DNA of 64,000 nucleotides from Gaiella sp. (GTDB lineage Bacteria; Actinomycetota; Thermoleophilia; Gaiellales; Gaiellaceae), in assembly GCA_027493885.1 (NCBI GenBank), contig JAOSJZ010000001.1, positions 310,001-374,000 on the forward strand, given 5' to 3'. Below, one piece after another: positions 40,935-49,979 of this stretch (within the stretch, counting starts at the first letter, position 1; each line of letters begins with the position of its first letter). Under the pieces are notes generated by a model. The model worked only from the letters and a program-made list of their open reading frames with translations. It was not told the DNA's origin and did no database searches. The position numbers were made by a program, and so were the translations under genes.

Positions 40935-41998
40935 TCGCCCCGGTCGCCGGCCGCATAGAAGGCGACCGCGATGGCGGCGTACGCGACGAGCAGCACGACT
41001 CCGCGGGCCTTCGACGCATGTCCGCCCGCGAGCGTGAGGGAGGTCACGGTGAGGCCGCCGGCCAGGGCCGCGATCTCGACCTGCCGGAAGCCCAGCGAGA
41101 GCGGCTCGATCAGCCATGAGAGGAGGGCGACAGCCGGGATCAGGAAGACCGCCACCTGCGCTGCCGAGGCAAGCGCGATCTCGGCGGCCAGTCTCACCTT
41201 GCCCCGCCGGGCGACGACGACCGCACCGCCGTGCTCGGCCGCGTTCCCGACGATCGCAACGATCACCGCGGCCACGAAGAAGTCGGAGAGCCCGACCTTG
41301 TCCGCGAAGTCCTCGAGCGAGCCGACGAGGATCTCGGCGACGAGAGCCGTCACGATGGTCGCAGCACCGAGCACCGTGAGCGCCTGGGTGAGCGTCCATC
41401 CCTCGATCGTCTCGTCGCTCGACACGTGCAGCCCTCGATGACGGCGGAGGGAGTAGGCCGTCACCACGCTGTAGACGGCGAGCAGCGCGATCGCGACGGG
41501 CACCGAGAGCTGCGCGACCGCGTGGCGATCGGGGTCGCCCTCCCACGAGGGGATCGACGGCACGAGGAAGAGGAGGACTGCGAGGCCGATCGTCCCGAAC
41601 GAGAGGAAGCTCGACGTCCGGTCGAGGGTGTCCCGCGGCCCGGCGATCAGCGAGAAGCCGAGAACGAGCAGCAGGTTCCCGACGACCGATCCGGTGAGCG
41701 AGCCGCGGACGACCTCCGTCAGGCCCTCCCGCACGGCGATCAGGGCGATGATCAACTCCGGTGCGTTCCCGAACGTCGCGTTGAGGAAGCCGCCGATCCC
41801 GGGGCCGGTGTGTTCCGCGGCATGCTCGGTCGCCTCTCCGATCAGCCAGGCGAGCGGGACGAGCGACGCGGCCGCGAGCACGAACTCGGCGGTCGCGCCG
41901 ATGCCCGTCGCGTAGTGCAGGAGGATCGTGAGCGGCCCGAGCACGAGGCCGAGGAAGAGGACGCGACGGACCACGAGAGCGGGAACCCTAGTTCGCAC
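40871..41998 (-). CDS. cax: Ca2+/H+ antiporter (CaCA superfamily)
   Basis: 375 residues from GTG 41998 with ~10-11 membrane helices in two inverted repeats. Each repeat has its alpha motif: GGFLNATFGNAPELIIALIA and AAVIVAIVGNAAEHGGAVVV, with GNxxE residues that bind Ca2+. The acidic loop between halves is short. It exports Ca2+ using the proton gradient. The C-terminal 20 residues come from DNA that also encodes the end of the convergent serine hydrolase, an overlap of 64 bp, so neither gene can be lengthened without changing the other. Confidence 0.93.
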   Translation of the reverse strand: MRTRVPALVVRRVLFLGLVLGPLTILLHYATGIGATAEFVLAAASLVPLAWLIGEATEHAAEHTGPGIGGFLNATFGNAPELIIALIAVREGLTEVVRGSLTGSVVGNLLLVLGFSLIAGPRDTLDRTSSFLSFGTIGLAVLLFLVPSIPSWEGDPDRHAVAQLSVPVAIALLAVYSVVTAYSLRRHRGLHVSSDETIEGWTLTQALTVLGAATIVTALVAEILVGSLEDFADKVGLSDFFVAAVIVAIVGNAAEHGGAVVVARRGKVRLAAEIALASAAQVAVFLIPAVALLSWLIEPLSLGFRQVEIAALAGGLTVTSLTLAGGHASKARGVVLLVAYAAIAVAFYAAGDRGDHPEASRANATGALVSGYVAT

Positions 41999-42098
41999 GG
42001 CGTCGTGTCAGCTGGCGACACACCGGCCGGCGCCTACCCGTTTCGGCGGCCCGCGTCAAGTCTTGCGCGAGCCCGCCGGACCTTGCCACCATCCGACC

Positions 42099-42515
42099 AT
42101 GAGCGACGTCGCTCCCGTCACCGAGGCGCCTCCGGAGATCCCGCTCCGCCCTCAGGACGAGCTCGAGTGCCGTCGCTGTGAGGTGCACTGCGACCGCGTC
42201 GTGTACCCGGGAGCGTGCATCGCGCGGAACTGCCCGTTCGTCTACGCCTACGAGGCCTGGGGGCACACGTTCATGGGGTGCCTGCAGAAGGTGTTCGAGG
42301 TGGAGATCGACGTCGACGCGCTGAGCGAGCTCGAGGGCCGCCGCGGCGGCTTCGGCGCGGTGAAGGCGCGGCGGACACCGCTCCCGATGTGCCACTCGGA
42401 CATCTCGCCGTGCTACGAGCACCGGCTCGACGAGCTCGGCTGCCGGAACCCGGAGTTCTACGAGCTCCCGCTCGAGCGCCCGAGCTTCCGGGTGTTCGCC
42501 CAGATCGCGGACTGA
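42099..42515 (+). CDS. Cys-rich conserved hypothetical protein
   Basis: 138 residues, not recognised. After a Pro/acidic start the core reads ECRRCEVHCDRVVYPGACIA, RNCPFVYAYEAWGHTFMGCL, then QKVFEVEIDVDALSE, and later PMCHSDISPCYEHRLDELGC. That is nine cysteines with two C-x2-3-C pairs and several histidines, suggesting a bound metal (Zn or Fe-S). Soluble, no signal peptide. ATG 42099 fits the onset of the conserved part. It is divergent from the antiporter (100 bp) and convergent with nfo (9 bp). Function cannot be assigned. Confidence 0.75.
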   Translation: MSDVAPVTEAPPEIPLRPQDELECRRCEVHCDRVVYPGACIARNCPFVYAYEAWGHTFMGCLQKVFEVEIDVDALSELEGRRGGFGAVKARRTPLPMCHSDISPCYEHRLDELGCRNPEFYELPLERPSFRVFAQIAD

Positions 42516-42524
42516 GCCTCTGGC

Positions 42525-43376
42525 TCAACCCGGGCCGCGGCCGCGCGCGCGCAGGTCGCGGAGGATCCGCAGCTCGCCGGCATACGTCCCGTCCGGGCCG
42601 GCCGTCTCGAGGATGGCCGGGAGCCCCTGGAACGCCGGGTGCGCGAGAAACGTCGCGAGACCCTCTCCGATCGTCCCCGCCCGCAGCGACGCGTGCCGGT
42701 CGCGGTTGGTGCCGAGCCCGACCTCGGCGTCGTTGACGTGCAGGCAGCGCAGCCGGTCGAGGCCGATGCGCCGGTCGAGGTCCTCGACGGCCGTGTCGAG
42801 CGTGGCGCGGTCGGTGACGTCGATGCCGGACACCCACCAGTGGCACGAGTCGATACAGATCCCGAGCCGCGGGTGCCCGTCGAGGCGGTCGACGATCGTC
42901 GCGAGCTCGTCGAGCGAGCGCCCGATGGTACCGCCTGCTCCCGCAGAGTTCTCGAGCAGGAGCCAGAGGCGGTCGCCGGTCAGCTCGAGGAGCTCGGCGA
43001 GTGCGGGCACGACGAGCGCGAGCCCCGGCTCGAGTCCGCGACCGAGGTGCGACCCGACGTGGAAGACGACGCCTTCGGCCTCGATCGCCGCCGCTGTCTC
43101 GAGCGACGCGCGCATCGCCGCGACGGACTTGGCGTGGATCTCGGGGTCGGGGCTCGCGAGGTTGACGAGATAGAGGGCATGGCACGCGACGTACTCGATG
43201 CCCGCCTCGTGCCGGCGCTCGCGGAACCGAGTCAGCTGCTCCTCCGTGTGGGCGGTCGGCTTCCACATCCTCGGGCTCTGGGTGAAGACCTGGACGGCGT
43301 CGCAGCCGAGCTCCTCGGCCCGATCGATCGCGGTCGAGATGCCGCCCGAGGCGGAGACGTGGGCGCCGTACAGCAC
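42525..43376 (-). CDS. nfo: Deoxyribonuclease IV (AP endonuclease, Nfo type)
   Basis: 283 residues from ATG 43376. YGAHVSASGGISTAIDRAEE, VFTQSPRMWKPTAHTE, YVACHALYLVNLASPDPEIH, VFHVGSHLG, LLLENSAGAGGTIGRSLDEL and CIDSCHWWVSGIDV give most zinc ligands in order. CLHVNDAEVGLGTNRDRHAS and GLPAILETAGPDG complete the site. The usual CHLFASGYD reads CHWWVSGID here. It cleaves 5' of abasic sites in base-excision repair. Encoded opposite the Cys-rich gene. The upstream region carries the palindromic tandem repeat. Confidence 0.94.
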   Translation of the reverse strand: MLYGAHVSASGGISTAIDRAEELGCDAVQVFTQSPRMWKPTAHTEEQLTRFRERRHEAGIEYVACHALYLVNLASPDPEIHAKSVAAMRASLETAAAIEAEGVVFHVGSHLGRGLEPGLALVVPALAELLELTGDRLWLLLENSAGAGGTIGRSLDELATIVDRLDGHPRLGICIDSCHWWVSGIDVTDRATLDTAVEDLDRRIGLDRLRCLHVNDAEVGLGTNRDRHASLRAGTIGEGLATFLAHPAFQGLPAILETAGPDGTYAGELRILRDLRARGRGPG

Positions 43377-43475
43377 GCGGCAACGCTACCCCGGGGCCGA
43401 CGCGCCGGCCGGCGCGGAACGCCTCGTAGCATGTGGAGCGATCGGCGCACATTCGGCACGATTTCCTCTTGACAG

Positions 43476-43642
43476 GAAACGGTGTCTGACACCGACCTCG
43501 GTCGAGTGGCCGCTCTGGAGAGTGGTCGGGGAAACGGTGTCTGACACCGTCCTCGGTCGAGTGGCCGCTCTGGGAGAGTGGTCGGGGAAACGGTGTCTGA
43601 CACCGTCCTCGGTCGAGTGGCTGCTCTGGACGGTGCTCGGGG
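43476..43642. repeat. Three tandem ~55-bp units each with a GGTGTCTGACACC palindrome
   Basis: Palindromes start at 43481, 43536 and 43592 (spacing 55 and 56 bp), each preceded by GAAAC and followed by CG[A/T]CCTCGGTCGAGTGG and a GGTCGGG-like end. Unit 3 is degenerate in its second half. The 13-mer resembles the GGGGTCTGGCACC arms at 1244 and 27442. It fills most of the 290-bp gap between nfo and the MFS gene. Confidence 0.85.
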
Positions 43643-43666
43643 GTGGTGTGACTACGCTCGGCCCAC

Positions 43667-44905
43667 ATGGCGATGCCCCTCCGAGAGCGGCTGGGTGCCC
43701 TGCAAGAGCGCGACTTCCGCCTGCTCTTTACCGGGACGATGGTCACGACGGTCGGCGACCGGCTCGCCGGCATCGCGCTCGCGTTCGCCGTCCTCGACAT
43801 CGCGTCCGCGACCGCGCTCGGCATCGTGTTCGCGGTCAGGCAGGGCGTGCAGGCGCTGGTCGTCGTCGCGGGCGGCGTCCTCTCCGACCGCCTGCCGCGC
43901 AACCTGGTGCTCGTCGGCGCGTCGCTGATCCAGGCCGCGGCCCAGGCGGCGACGGCGGCGTGCGTCCTGGCAGGTGTCGGCGGCGTCGTTGCGATCGTCG
44001 CGCTGCAGGCCGTCTACGGGCTCGGGCTCGGGCTCGTGATTCCGGCCGAGGTCGGGCTCGTTCCCCAGACCGTGAGCCCCGACCGCCTGCAGCAGGCGAA
44101 CGCGCTCCAGGGCCTGACGCGAAACATCGTCGGCGTGCTCGGGCCTGCGGTGGGCGGGGCGATCGTCGTCGCCGGCAGTCCCGGCATCGCGCTCGCGATC
44201 GACGCGGCGAGCTTCCTCGTCTGCGCCGAGCTCCTCCGCCGCATCCGCGCGACACCGCGCGAGACGGCGGATGCGCCGGGATTCGTGGCCGAGCTGCGGG
44301 AGGGCTGGCAGGAGTTCACGTCGCGGACGTGGCTGTGGGCATCGGTCGTCCTCTTCGGGATCGGGAATCTCGCGTTCGCCGGGTGGATCGTCCTCGGGCC
44401 AGCCGTCGCCGACGAGCGGCTCGGAGGCGCCGGACCGTGGGCGGTGATCCTCACCGCGGGCGGCGCCGGTGCCGTCGTCGGAGGCGTGGTCGCGATGCGC
44501 CTTCGCCCCCGGCGCCCGCTCGTCGCCTGCACCGTTGCCGCCATGCTGCTCTCGCTGCAGACGCTGTCGCTTGCGCTGGGCGCGCCGACGGCGGTCATCG
44601 CGGCCGCGGCCCTCGTCGGCGGGGCGGGCGTCGCGGTCCACCTGACCCTCTGGTTCACGGTCTTCCAGCAACAGGTACCGGAGCGCGCACAGTCGCGAGT
44701 CGCGTCGTACGACACGCTCGGCTCGTTCGTCCTGATGCCGCTCGGAATGGCGCTCGTCGGGCCGCTGGCGGATGCCGTGGGGATCGTCGAGACGCTCTGG
44801 ATCGCGCTTGCCGTGATGTGGTCGTCATGGGCGGCGATCCTCGCGCTGCCGTCGGTATGGGCGATCCGGCGACCTGCTTTCGCTCCGACGGCTGTGCCCA
44901 CGTAG
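43667..44905 (+). CDS. MFS transporter
   Basis: 412 residues, about twelve helices. The first-helix block RDFRLLFTGTMVTTVGDRLA and GVLSDRLPRNLVLVGASLIQ (the loop 2-3 MFS signature) are typical of the enterobactin-exporter/MFS_3 group. GLVPQTVSPDRLQQANALQG is a conserved extramembrane block of that group. It probably exports a drug-like or siderophore-like compound. The substrate is unknown. ATG 43667 follows TACGCT by 8 nt, immediately after the palindromic repeat array. The stop TAG is the first three bases of the gltX -10 TAGCAT. Confidence 0.88.
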   Translation: MAMPLRERLGALQERDFRLLFTGTMVTTVGDRLAGIALAFAVLDIASATALGIVFAVRQGVQALVVVAGGVLSDRLPRNLVLVGASLIQAAAQAATAACVLAGVGGVVAIVALQAVYGLGLGLVIPAEVGLVPQTVSPDRLQQANALQGLTRNIVGVLGPAVGGAIVVAGSPGIALAIDAASFLVCAELLRRIRATPRETADAPGFVAELREGWQEFTSRTWLWASVVLFGIGNLAFAGWIVLGPAVADERLGGAGPWAVILTAGGAGAVVGGVVAMRLRPRRPLVACTVAAMLLSLQTLSLALGAPTAVIAAAALVGGAGVAVHLTLWFTVFQQQVPERAQSRVASYDTLGSFVLMPLGMALVGPLADAVGIVETLWIALAVMWSSWAAILALPSVWAIRRPAFAPTAVPT

Positions 44906-44917
44906 CATCCTCGCGCG

Positions 44918-46177
44918 ATGAGCGTCCGCGTCCGCATGGCTCCGTCCCCGACCGGTCTGCTCCACATCGGCGGCGTGCATACCTTCCTGTTCAACTGGCT
45001 CTATGCACGCGGGCGCGAAGGTGCGTGCCTGTTGCGGATCGAGAACACCGACACGAGTCGAGAGGTGCGGGAGGCGACCCAGCAGATCCAGCGCTCGCTC
45101 GCGTGGCTCGGCATCGACTGGGACGGGCCGGTGACGTTCCAGCTCGACGCGATGGACCGCTGCCGCGAGCTTGCCGCGCGCCTCGTCGAACGAGGCGAGG
45201 CCTACGAGGACGAGGGTGCGATCCGGTTCCACATGCCGGACGAGGGCGTCACCGGCTGGGACGACGTGGTGCGCGGACGCATCGAGTTCCCGAACGAGCA
45301 GCTCGAGGACGTGGTCATCGTCCGCTCCGACGGGCGCCCGACGTACAACTTCGCCTCGCCCGTCGAGGACATGGACGACGCGATCACCCACGTGATCCGC
45401 GGGGACGACCACATCTCGAACACCCCGAAGCAGCTCCAGATCCTCCGCGCGCTCGGGCACGAGCCGCCGGTGTACGCGCACATCGCGAACATCCTCGGCA
45501 CCGATGGGAAGAAGCTCTCCAAGCGGCACGGCGCGGTCTCGGTCGACGAGTTCCGCGTCGCCGGATACCTCCCCGATGCCCTCGTCAACTTCCTCGCCCT
45601 GATCGGGTGGGCTCCCGACGGCGAGACGACGATCATGCCGCGGGCCGAGATCGTCGAGCGGTTCACGCTCGAGGCCGTGAGCGCGAGCCCGGGGACGTTC
45701 GACTATGCGAAGCTCGACTGGATGAACGGCGTCTATCTCCGCGAGCTCTCTCCCGAGGCGTATGCCGACGAGGTCGTGACGTACCTCCGCGAGCGCGGGA
45801 GCGACTGGCCGGAGGCCCGCGTTCGCGCGATGGCGCCGCTCGTCCAGGAGAAGGTGGGGAAGCTCGGCGAGATTCCGGCGTTCACCGGCTTCCTCTTCGG
45901 AGACGTCGCCCCCGACCCGGCCGAGCTCGACGCACCGCTCCTCGAGGCCGCGGAGCGCTCGCTCGCCGGCGTCGAGCCGTGGTCGGCGCAGGCGATCGAG
46001 ACCGCGCTCAGACAGCTCTGCGAGGAGCTCGGCCAGAAGCCGCGGAAGGTCTTCGCCCCGATCCGGGTAGCGGTCACAGGCTCGCGCGTGTCGCCGGGCC
46101 TCTACGAGTCGCTCGAGCTGCTCGGCCGGGAGACGTCGCTCGCGCGGATCCGCCACGGCGTGGAGCTCGCAGCGTGA
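44918..46177 (+). CDS. gltX: Glutamyl-tRNA synthetase (class I)
   Basis: 419 residues. The HIGH motif is in RMAPSPTGLLHIGGVHTFLF and the KMSKS counterpart is GKKLSKRHGAVSVDEF (around residue 200). LLRIENTDTSREVREATQQI, PTYNFASPVEDMDDAITHVI and RGDDHISNTPKQLQILRALG are GluRS motifs. It charges tRNA-Glu (a tRNA-Glu gene lies at 54802). The anticodon-binding part is short compared with the 460-490 residues usual in bacteria. Whether it also charges tRNA-Gln cannot be decided. The stop overlaps the next GTG. Confidence 0.95.
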   Translation: MSVRVRMAPSPTGLLHIGGVHTFLFNWLYARGREGACLLRIENTDTSREVREATQQIQRSLAWLGIDWDGPVTFQLDAMDRCRELAARLVERGEAYEDEGAIRFHMPDEGVTGWDDVVRGRIEFPNEQLEDVVIVRSDGRPTYNFASPVEDMDDAITHVIRGDDHISNTPKQLQILRALGHEPPVYAHIANILGTDGKKLSKRHGAVSVDEFRVAGYLPDALVNFLALIGWAPDGETTIMPRAEIVERFTLEAVSASPGTFDYAKLDWMNGVYLRELSPEAYADEVVTYLRERGSDWPEARVRAMAPLVQEKVGKLGEIPAFTGFLFGDVAPDPAELDAPLLEAAERSLAGVEPWSAQAIETALRQLCEELGQKPRKVFAPIRVAVTGSRVSPGLYESLELLGRETSLARIRHGVELAA

Positions 46178-47676
46178 GCGCCCTCGATGTCGCAGGGTAC
46201 GCCGAGCGGCTCGATGCCTACCTCCAGGAGCGCTCGGAGGAGGCCCGCGCCGTACGGGTGGGCGAGAAGGAGGCCTCCGAGCAGGCAGCGATCGTCGCGC
46301 GGTACGCGGACCTCTTCACGCGCGAGCAGCTCGCCGTGCTCCATGAGCGCGAGGACGCCGTCACCGGAGACGCCGTGGAGGAGATCGCGCGCCTGCGGCT
46401 CACCTGCCAGGAGGGGCTCGTCGACCGTGAGCTCGCCGAGCGGGAGGACGCCCTCGAGAACGCGCTTCTCGCCGCGCGCGTCCCCTGGGACGGCGAAGAG
46501 CTGCCGCTCCGCTCGGCGCAGGCCCGGCTCGCGGTCGAGCCGGCATACGCCGACCGCGACACGCTCGGACGGGCGGTGCTCGAGGCCTCGGCGTCCTTCA
46601 ACGACGAGCGCCGCGCGCTCCTGGCCGCGCGAAACGAGCTCGAGACCGAGATCACCGGCATCGCCGACCCGGTCGCACGCAACGAGTCCGAGAAGGCCGT
46701 GGCGCTGCGCCCGATCCTCGACGCGGTCGCCACGGCGCGGGTCGAGAGCACGCCCGCGTTCACCCTCCAGCGAGAACGCTGGCTCGAGCAGCTGCTCGGT
46801 CCCGAGCGCGAGGAGACCCCGCTGAGCGTGCACGTGCCGTGGATCAGGAGGCTTTCCCCGCTCGAGGCGACCTACACGAAGGAGCGTTGCGTCCCGATCT
46901 GCCTCGCGACACTCCATGCCCTCGGCTTCGACCTCGAGTCCGAGCAGGGCATCCGGCCCGATCTCGAGGACCGGCCGCAGAAGTCGCCGCGTGCGTGCGT
47001 GATCGCCGCCGACCCGCCGCGCGTCGTCCACCTGATCACGCGCGCGCAGGGCGGCCTGCACGACTACGAGGCGTTCCTCCACGAGGCCGGCCACGCGCTC
47101 CACTACGCCGGTTGCGACCCGGGCCTGCCGCTCGCCTTCCGGCGGCTCGCGCGCGACCACGCGCTCACCGAGATCTACTCGTTCCTGCTCGACTCGATCT
47201 CGAGCGAGCCCGGCTGGCACGCCGAGCACTTCGGCCTCTCCGACGAAGGGGCGCGCGAGAACGCCGACGCGGCCCGGTTCTCGAACACGCTGCTCTTCCG
47301 CCGCTACTCCGCCAAGCTCGGCTACGAGATCGACTTCTGGACGCGCTTCCCGTCGGACGGCGGCACGCCCGAGGGCTACGAGGAGCGGCTCACGGCGGCG
47401 ACCGGGATCCGCTACCCGGCGTCGAGCCACCTCTCCGACATGGACGCCGGCTTCTACTCGGCCGACTACCTCCGGGCCTGGGTCCGGGCCGCCCAGCTGC
47501 GCGCCCACCTGCGGCGCGCGGTCGGCGAGGACTGGTGGCGGCGGCCGGAGACCGGGGCGACCCTGCGCGAGCTCTTCCGCGAGGGCACCCGCCCGACGAG
47601 CGAGGAGATCGCCGCGCGGATCGGCTTCGACCCGCTCGACACCGCGCCGCTCGTCGCCGAGCTCGTCGCGCGCTGA
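46174..47676 (+). CDS. M3-like zinc metallopeptidase (oligopeptidase F/thimet type)
   Basis: 500 residues from GTG 46174, coupled to gltX (GTGA). The N-terminal half is helical and highly charged. The zinc site is EAFLHEAGHALHYAGCD (HExxH, His ~303, Glu 304, His 307) with the third ligand expected in LTEIYSFLLDSISSEPGW. The C-terminal SSHLSDMDAGFYSADYLRAW resembles the M3 substrate-binding region. No signal peptide. Likely cleaves peptides in the cytoplasm. The family assignment rests on motif order rather than close similarity. Confidence 0.8.
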   Translation: MSALDVAGYAERLDAYLQERSEEARAVRVGEKEASEQAAIVARYADLFTREQLAVLHEREDAVTGDAVEEIARLRLTCQEGLVDRELAEREDALENALLAARVPWDGEELPLRSAQARLAVEPAYADRDTLGRAVLEASASFNDERRALLAARNELETEITGIADPVARNESEKAVALRPILDAVATARVESTPAFTLQRERWLEQLLGPEREETPLSVHVPWIRRLSPLEATYTKERCVPICLATLHALGFDLESEQGIRPDLEDRPQKSPRACVIAADPPRVVHLITRAQGGLHDYEAFLHEAGHALHYAGCDPGLPLAFRRLARDHALTEIYSFLLDSISSEPGWHAEHFGLSDEGARENADAARFSNTLLFRRYSAKLGYEIDFWTRFPSDGGTPEGYEERLTAATGIRYPASSHLSDMDAGFYSADYLRAWVRAAQLRAHLRRAVGEDWWRRPETGATLRELFREGTRPTSEEIAARIGFDPLDTAPLVAELVAR

Positions 47677-47795
47677 GGCCGGCGCGCAGGCCAACCGCGC
47701 CGACCGCGCGGCGTCTCAGTCTCTGGCCGCCACGCCGGCAGTAGGCCCGAGGAGGGCGGAGGGCAGCATGCAGCGGTGGTACAAGCTCGCAGCGG

Positions 47796-48410
47796 GGGCT
47801 CACGGAGGCCGCGCCGAACGTCCTCTGCCTGCCGCCCGAGGAGGCGAAGCGAAAGCTCGGCTTCGCCGGCAAGCCCTATCCACACGTCGACGTCGCACTC
47901 CGCGACGCCGACAGCGGCGAGCTGCTCGACGGCGCGGCAACCGGCGAGCTCGTCGTGCGCGGACCGAACGTCTTCGCAGGCTACTGGCACAACGAGGAGG
48001 CGACCGCCGCCGCGTTCGCGGGCGGCTGGCTCTCGACCGGCGACGTCGCCGAGCGCGCCGAGGAGGGCTTCTACCGGATCGCCGGGAGGATCAAGGAGCT
48101 GGTCATCTCGGGCGGCGAGAACGTCTACCCGGCCGAGATCGAGGACGTCCTCCACGCGCACCCGGACGTGGTCGAGGCCGCCGTGGTCGGCGTCCCGGAC
48201 GAGCGCTTCGGCGAGGCGTGCGCCGCCTTCGTCGTGCTCCGCGACGGCGCGACCGCGACCGGCGACGACCTGCGCGCGCACTGCCGCGGCCGGCTGGCGC
48301 GGTTCAAGGTGCCGAAGGCCTTCACGGTCGTCGCCGCGCTGCCGCGCTCCTCGATGGGGAAGGTGCTGAAGGACGATCTGCGTGCGGCGGCCGCGGGGGC
48401 ATCACGGTGA
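47796..48410 (+). pseudogene. 5'-truncated acyl-CoA synthetase (AMP-binding enzyme)
   Basis: The open frame reads GLTEAAPNVLCLPPEEAKRK, LGFAGKPYPHVDV, GELVVRGPNVFAGYWHNEEA, GWLSTGDVAERAEEGFYRIA, GRIKELVISGGENVYPAEIE and ends RSSMGKVLKDDLRAAAAG with the catalytic Lys. This is the C-terminal ~205 residues of a ~500-residue ligase. The N-terminal domain is missing and no start codon precedes GLTE in frame (only internal ATG/GTG such as 47955). Upstream sequence is unrelated, so a deletion or assembly junction lies near 47690-47795. Its stop overlaps the TetR GTG. Confidence 0.75.
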
Positions 48411-49033
48411 GCTCCGAGGCGGTCAGGAGCGCCGACGGGCGGCCGCTCTCGAAGCGGGGCGAGCGGACGCGCCGGAAGCTGCTCGAGGCGGCCGAGGCGG
48501 TGTTCGCGGAGCTCGGCTACCACGACGCCTCGATCGTGAAGATCATCGAGGCGGCCGGCGTGGGGCAGGGGACCTTCTACCTCTACTTCGCGAGCAAGAA
48601 GGACGTCTTCGACGAGCTCGTGGTCGACCTGAACCACCGCGTCCGCCAGGCGATGACCGAGGCCGCCTCGCAGGGAGAGACGCGCGCGGAGAAGGAGCGG
48701 CTCGGGCTTGCGGCGTTCTTCCGCTTCACCGCGGAGCACCCGGCGCTCTACCGGATCATCCGGCAGGCCGAGTTCGTCTCGCCGGAGACGCTCCAGCTCC
48801 ACTACGACCGCTTGACGAGCGGGTACGTCTCCGGCCTGCGCCAGGCGATGGAGTCCGGCGAGATCGCCGAGGGCGACCCGGAGTTGCTCGCGTGGGCGCT
48901 GATGGGGATCGGCGAGCTCGTCGGGATGCGCTGGATCCTGTGGGCCGGCCGCGACGAGCTCTCAGCCGAGATGCTCGACGAGCTCGGACGGATCATCGCC
49001 CGAACGCTCGGGTCTCCGGACGGCGGGCGATGA
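48407..49033 (+). CDS. TetR/AcrR-family transcriptional regulator
   Basis: 208 residues from GTG 48407. The HTH domain is RGERTRRKLLEAAEAVFAEL, YHDASIVKIIEAAGVGQG and TFYLYFASKKDVFDELVVDL. The ligand-binding part (FFRFTAEHPALYRIIRQAEF, GMRWILWAG) resembles regulators of fatty-acid and phenylacetate-type genes (TetR_C with the RIxRE-like helix). It lies inside the acyl-CoA gene module and overlaps both neighbours, so it probably controls it in response to an acyl-CoA. A TetR-type operator is found 4 kb away at 53014. Confidence 0.88.
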   Translation: MSSEAVRSADGRPLSKRGERTRRKLLEAAEAVFAELGYHDASIVKIIEAAGVGQGTFYLYFASKKDVFDELVVDLNHRVRQAMTEAASQGETRAEKERLGLAAFFRFTAEHPALYRIIRQAEFVSPETLQLHYDRLTSGYVSGLRQAMESGEIAEGDPELLAWALMGIGELVGMRWILWAGRDELSAEMLDELGRIIARTLGSPDGGR

Positions 49034-49948
49034 GCCGCGTCGGGCTCGTTGCCACCGCCCACTACCTTCCCGAGCGCGTCATGACCGCCGCGGAGGTCGC
49101 AGCGGCGAGCGGGATCCCGGCGAGCGTCCTCGTCGAGAAGTTCGGCCCGTGCGGCAAGCACGTCGCCGCCCCGGACGAGCACGTCTCCGACCTCGCCGTG
49201 GCGGCGGCCGCGCGGCTGCTCGACGAGCAGGACCTCGACCCGTCCACCATCGGCGCGCTCGTCTACTACGGCTCGATCTGGAACTCGGGCTCGGCAAGGC
49301 CTTCCTCACCGCCGAGCCAGAGCTACGAAATGTCCTGCTGGTGGCGGCGGCCCAGGAGTCCTACCTCCTGGACTACGCGAACGAGCGCTCGCGCTTCATG
49401 TTCAACTTCGGCGACGGTGCCGTGGCGGGCCTGCTGGAGGCGGGCGCAGGTCGGAACCTCCTGCTCGGGTCACATGCGATCACCAACGGATCGTTCTCGC
49501 TCCAGGTGAAGGTGCCGGCGGGCGGCAGCGAGCCCGCCTCGCACGCGACCGTCGACGGTCGCCGGCACTTCCTCGACGTCGCCGACTTCGCGCAGATGAA
49601 GGGCGGGCTCGGCGAGGTCTCGCTGCCGAACTTGTCGCCGCGGCGGAAGGGGCGCTCGCCCGGAGCAGCGCCAGGCTCGCGGACGTCTCGTACCTGTGCG
49701 GGATCCACATGAAGCGCTCGATGCACGAGGCGATCGCGGACACGCTCGGGGTCCCGCTCGAGCGCGCGGCCTACCTCGACGACACCGGCCACATGAGCGG
49801 CGTCGACCCGCTGCTCGCGCTCGACCGCGCAGTGCGGGACGGCGACGTGCGTGACGGAGATCTCGTCCTCCTGCTCGCCGCGGGTACCGGCTACACGTGG
49901 GCGGCGAGCGTCATACGCTGGGGGACCGCGCCCGGCGGCGCGGACTAA
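49030..49948 (+). pseudogene. KAS III-like 3-oxoacyl synthase, internally deleted and frameshifted
   Basis: From ATG 49030: VGLVATAHYLPERVMTAAEV, VEKFGPCGKHV, DLDPSTIGALVYYGSIW. The next ~40 residues, which should contain the nucleophilic Cys, are absent. A second frame resumes GKAFLTAEPELRNVLLVAAA, SRFMFNFGDGAVAGLLEAGA to about 49633, and a third (one base lost near AACTTGTCG) continues CGIHMKRSMHEAIADTLG, DDTGHMSGVDPLLALDRAV and AAGTGYTWAASVIRWG. The His and C-terminal motifs are a KAS III variant (GIHMKRS instead of HQAN). Without the Cys region no condensing activity is expected. Confidence 0.75.
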
Positions 49949-49979
49949 CCGAGTCGAAACGAAGAGGAGCAGTGGATCG

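Noticed and set aside
43476-43642. Tandem repeats considered as a CRISPR array
   Set aside because: The spacers are themselves repeated and the unit is 55-56 bp with no unique sequence. No cas genes nearby.
43198-46173. Long plus-frame extension upstream of the M3-like peptidase
   Set aside because: Runs through the repeat array, the MFS gene and gltX in the wrong frame. The real start is GTG 46174.
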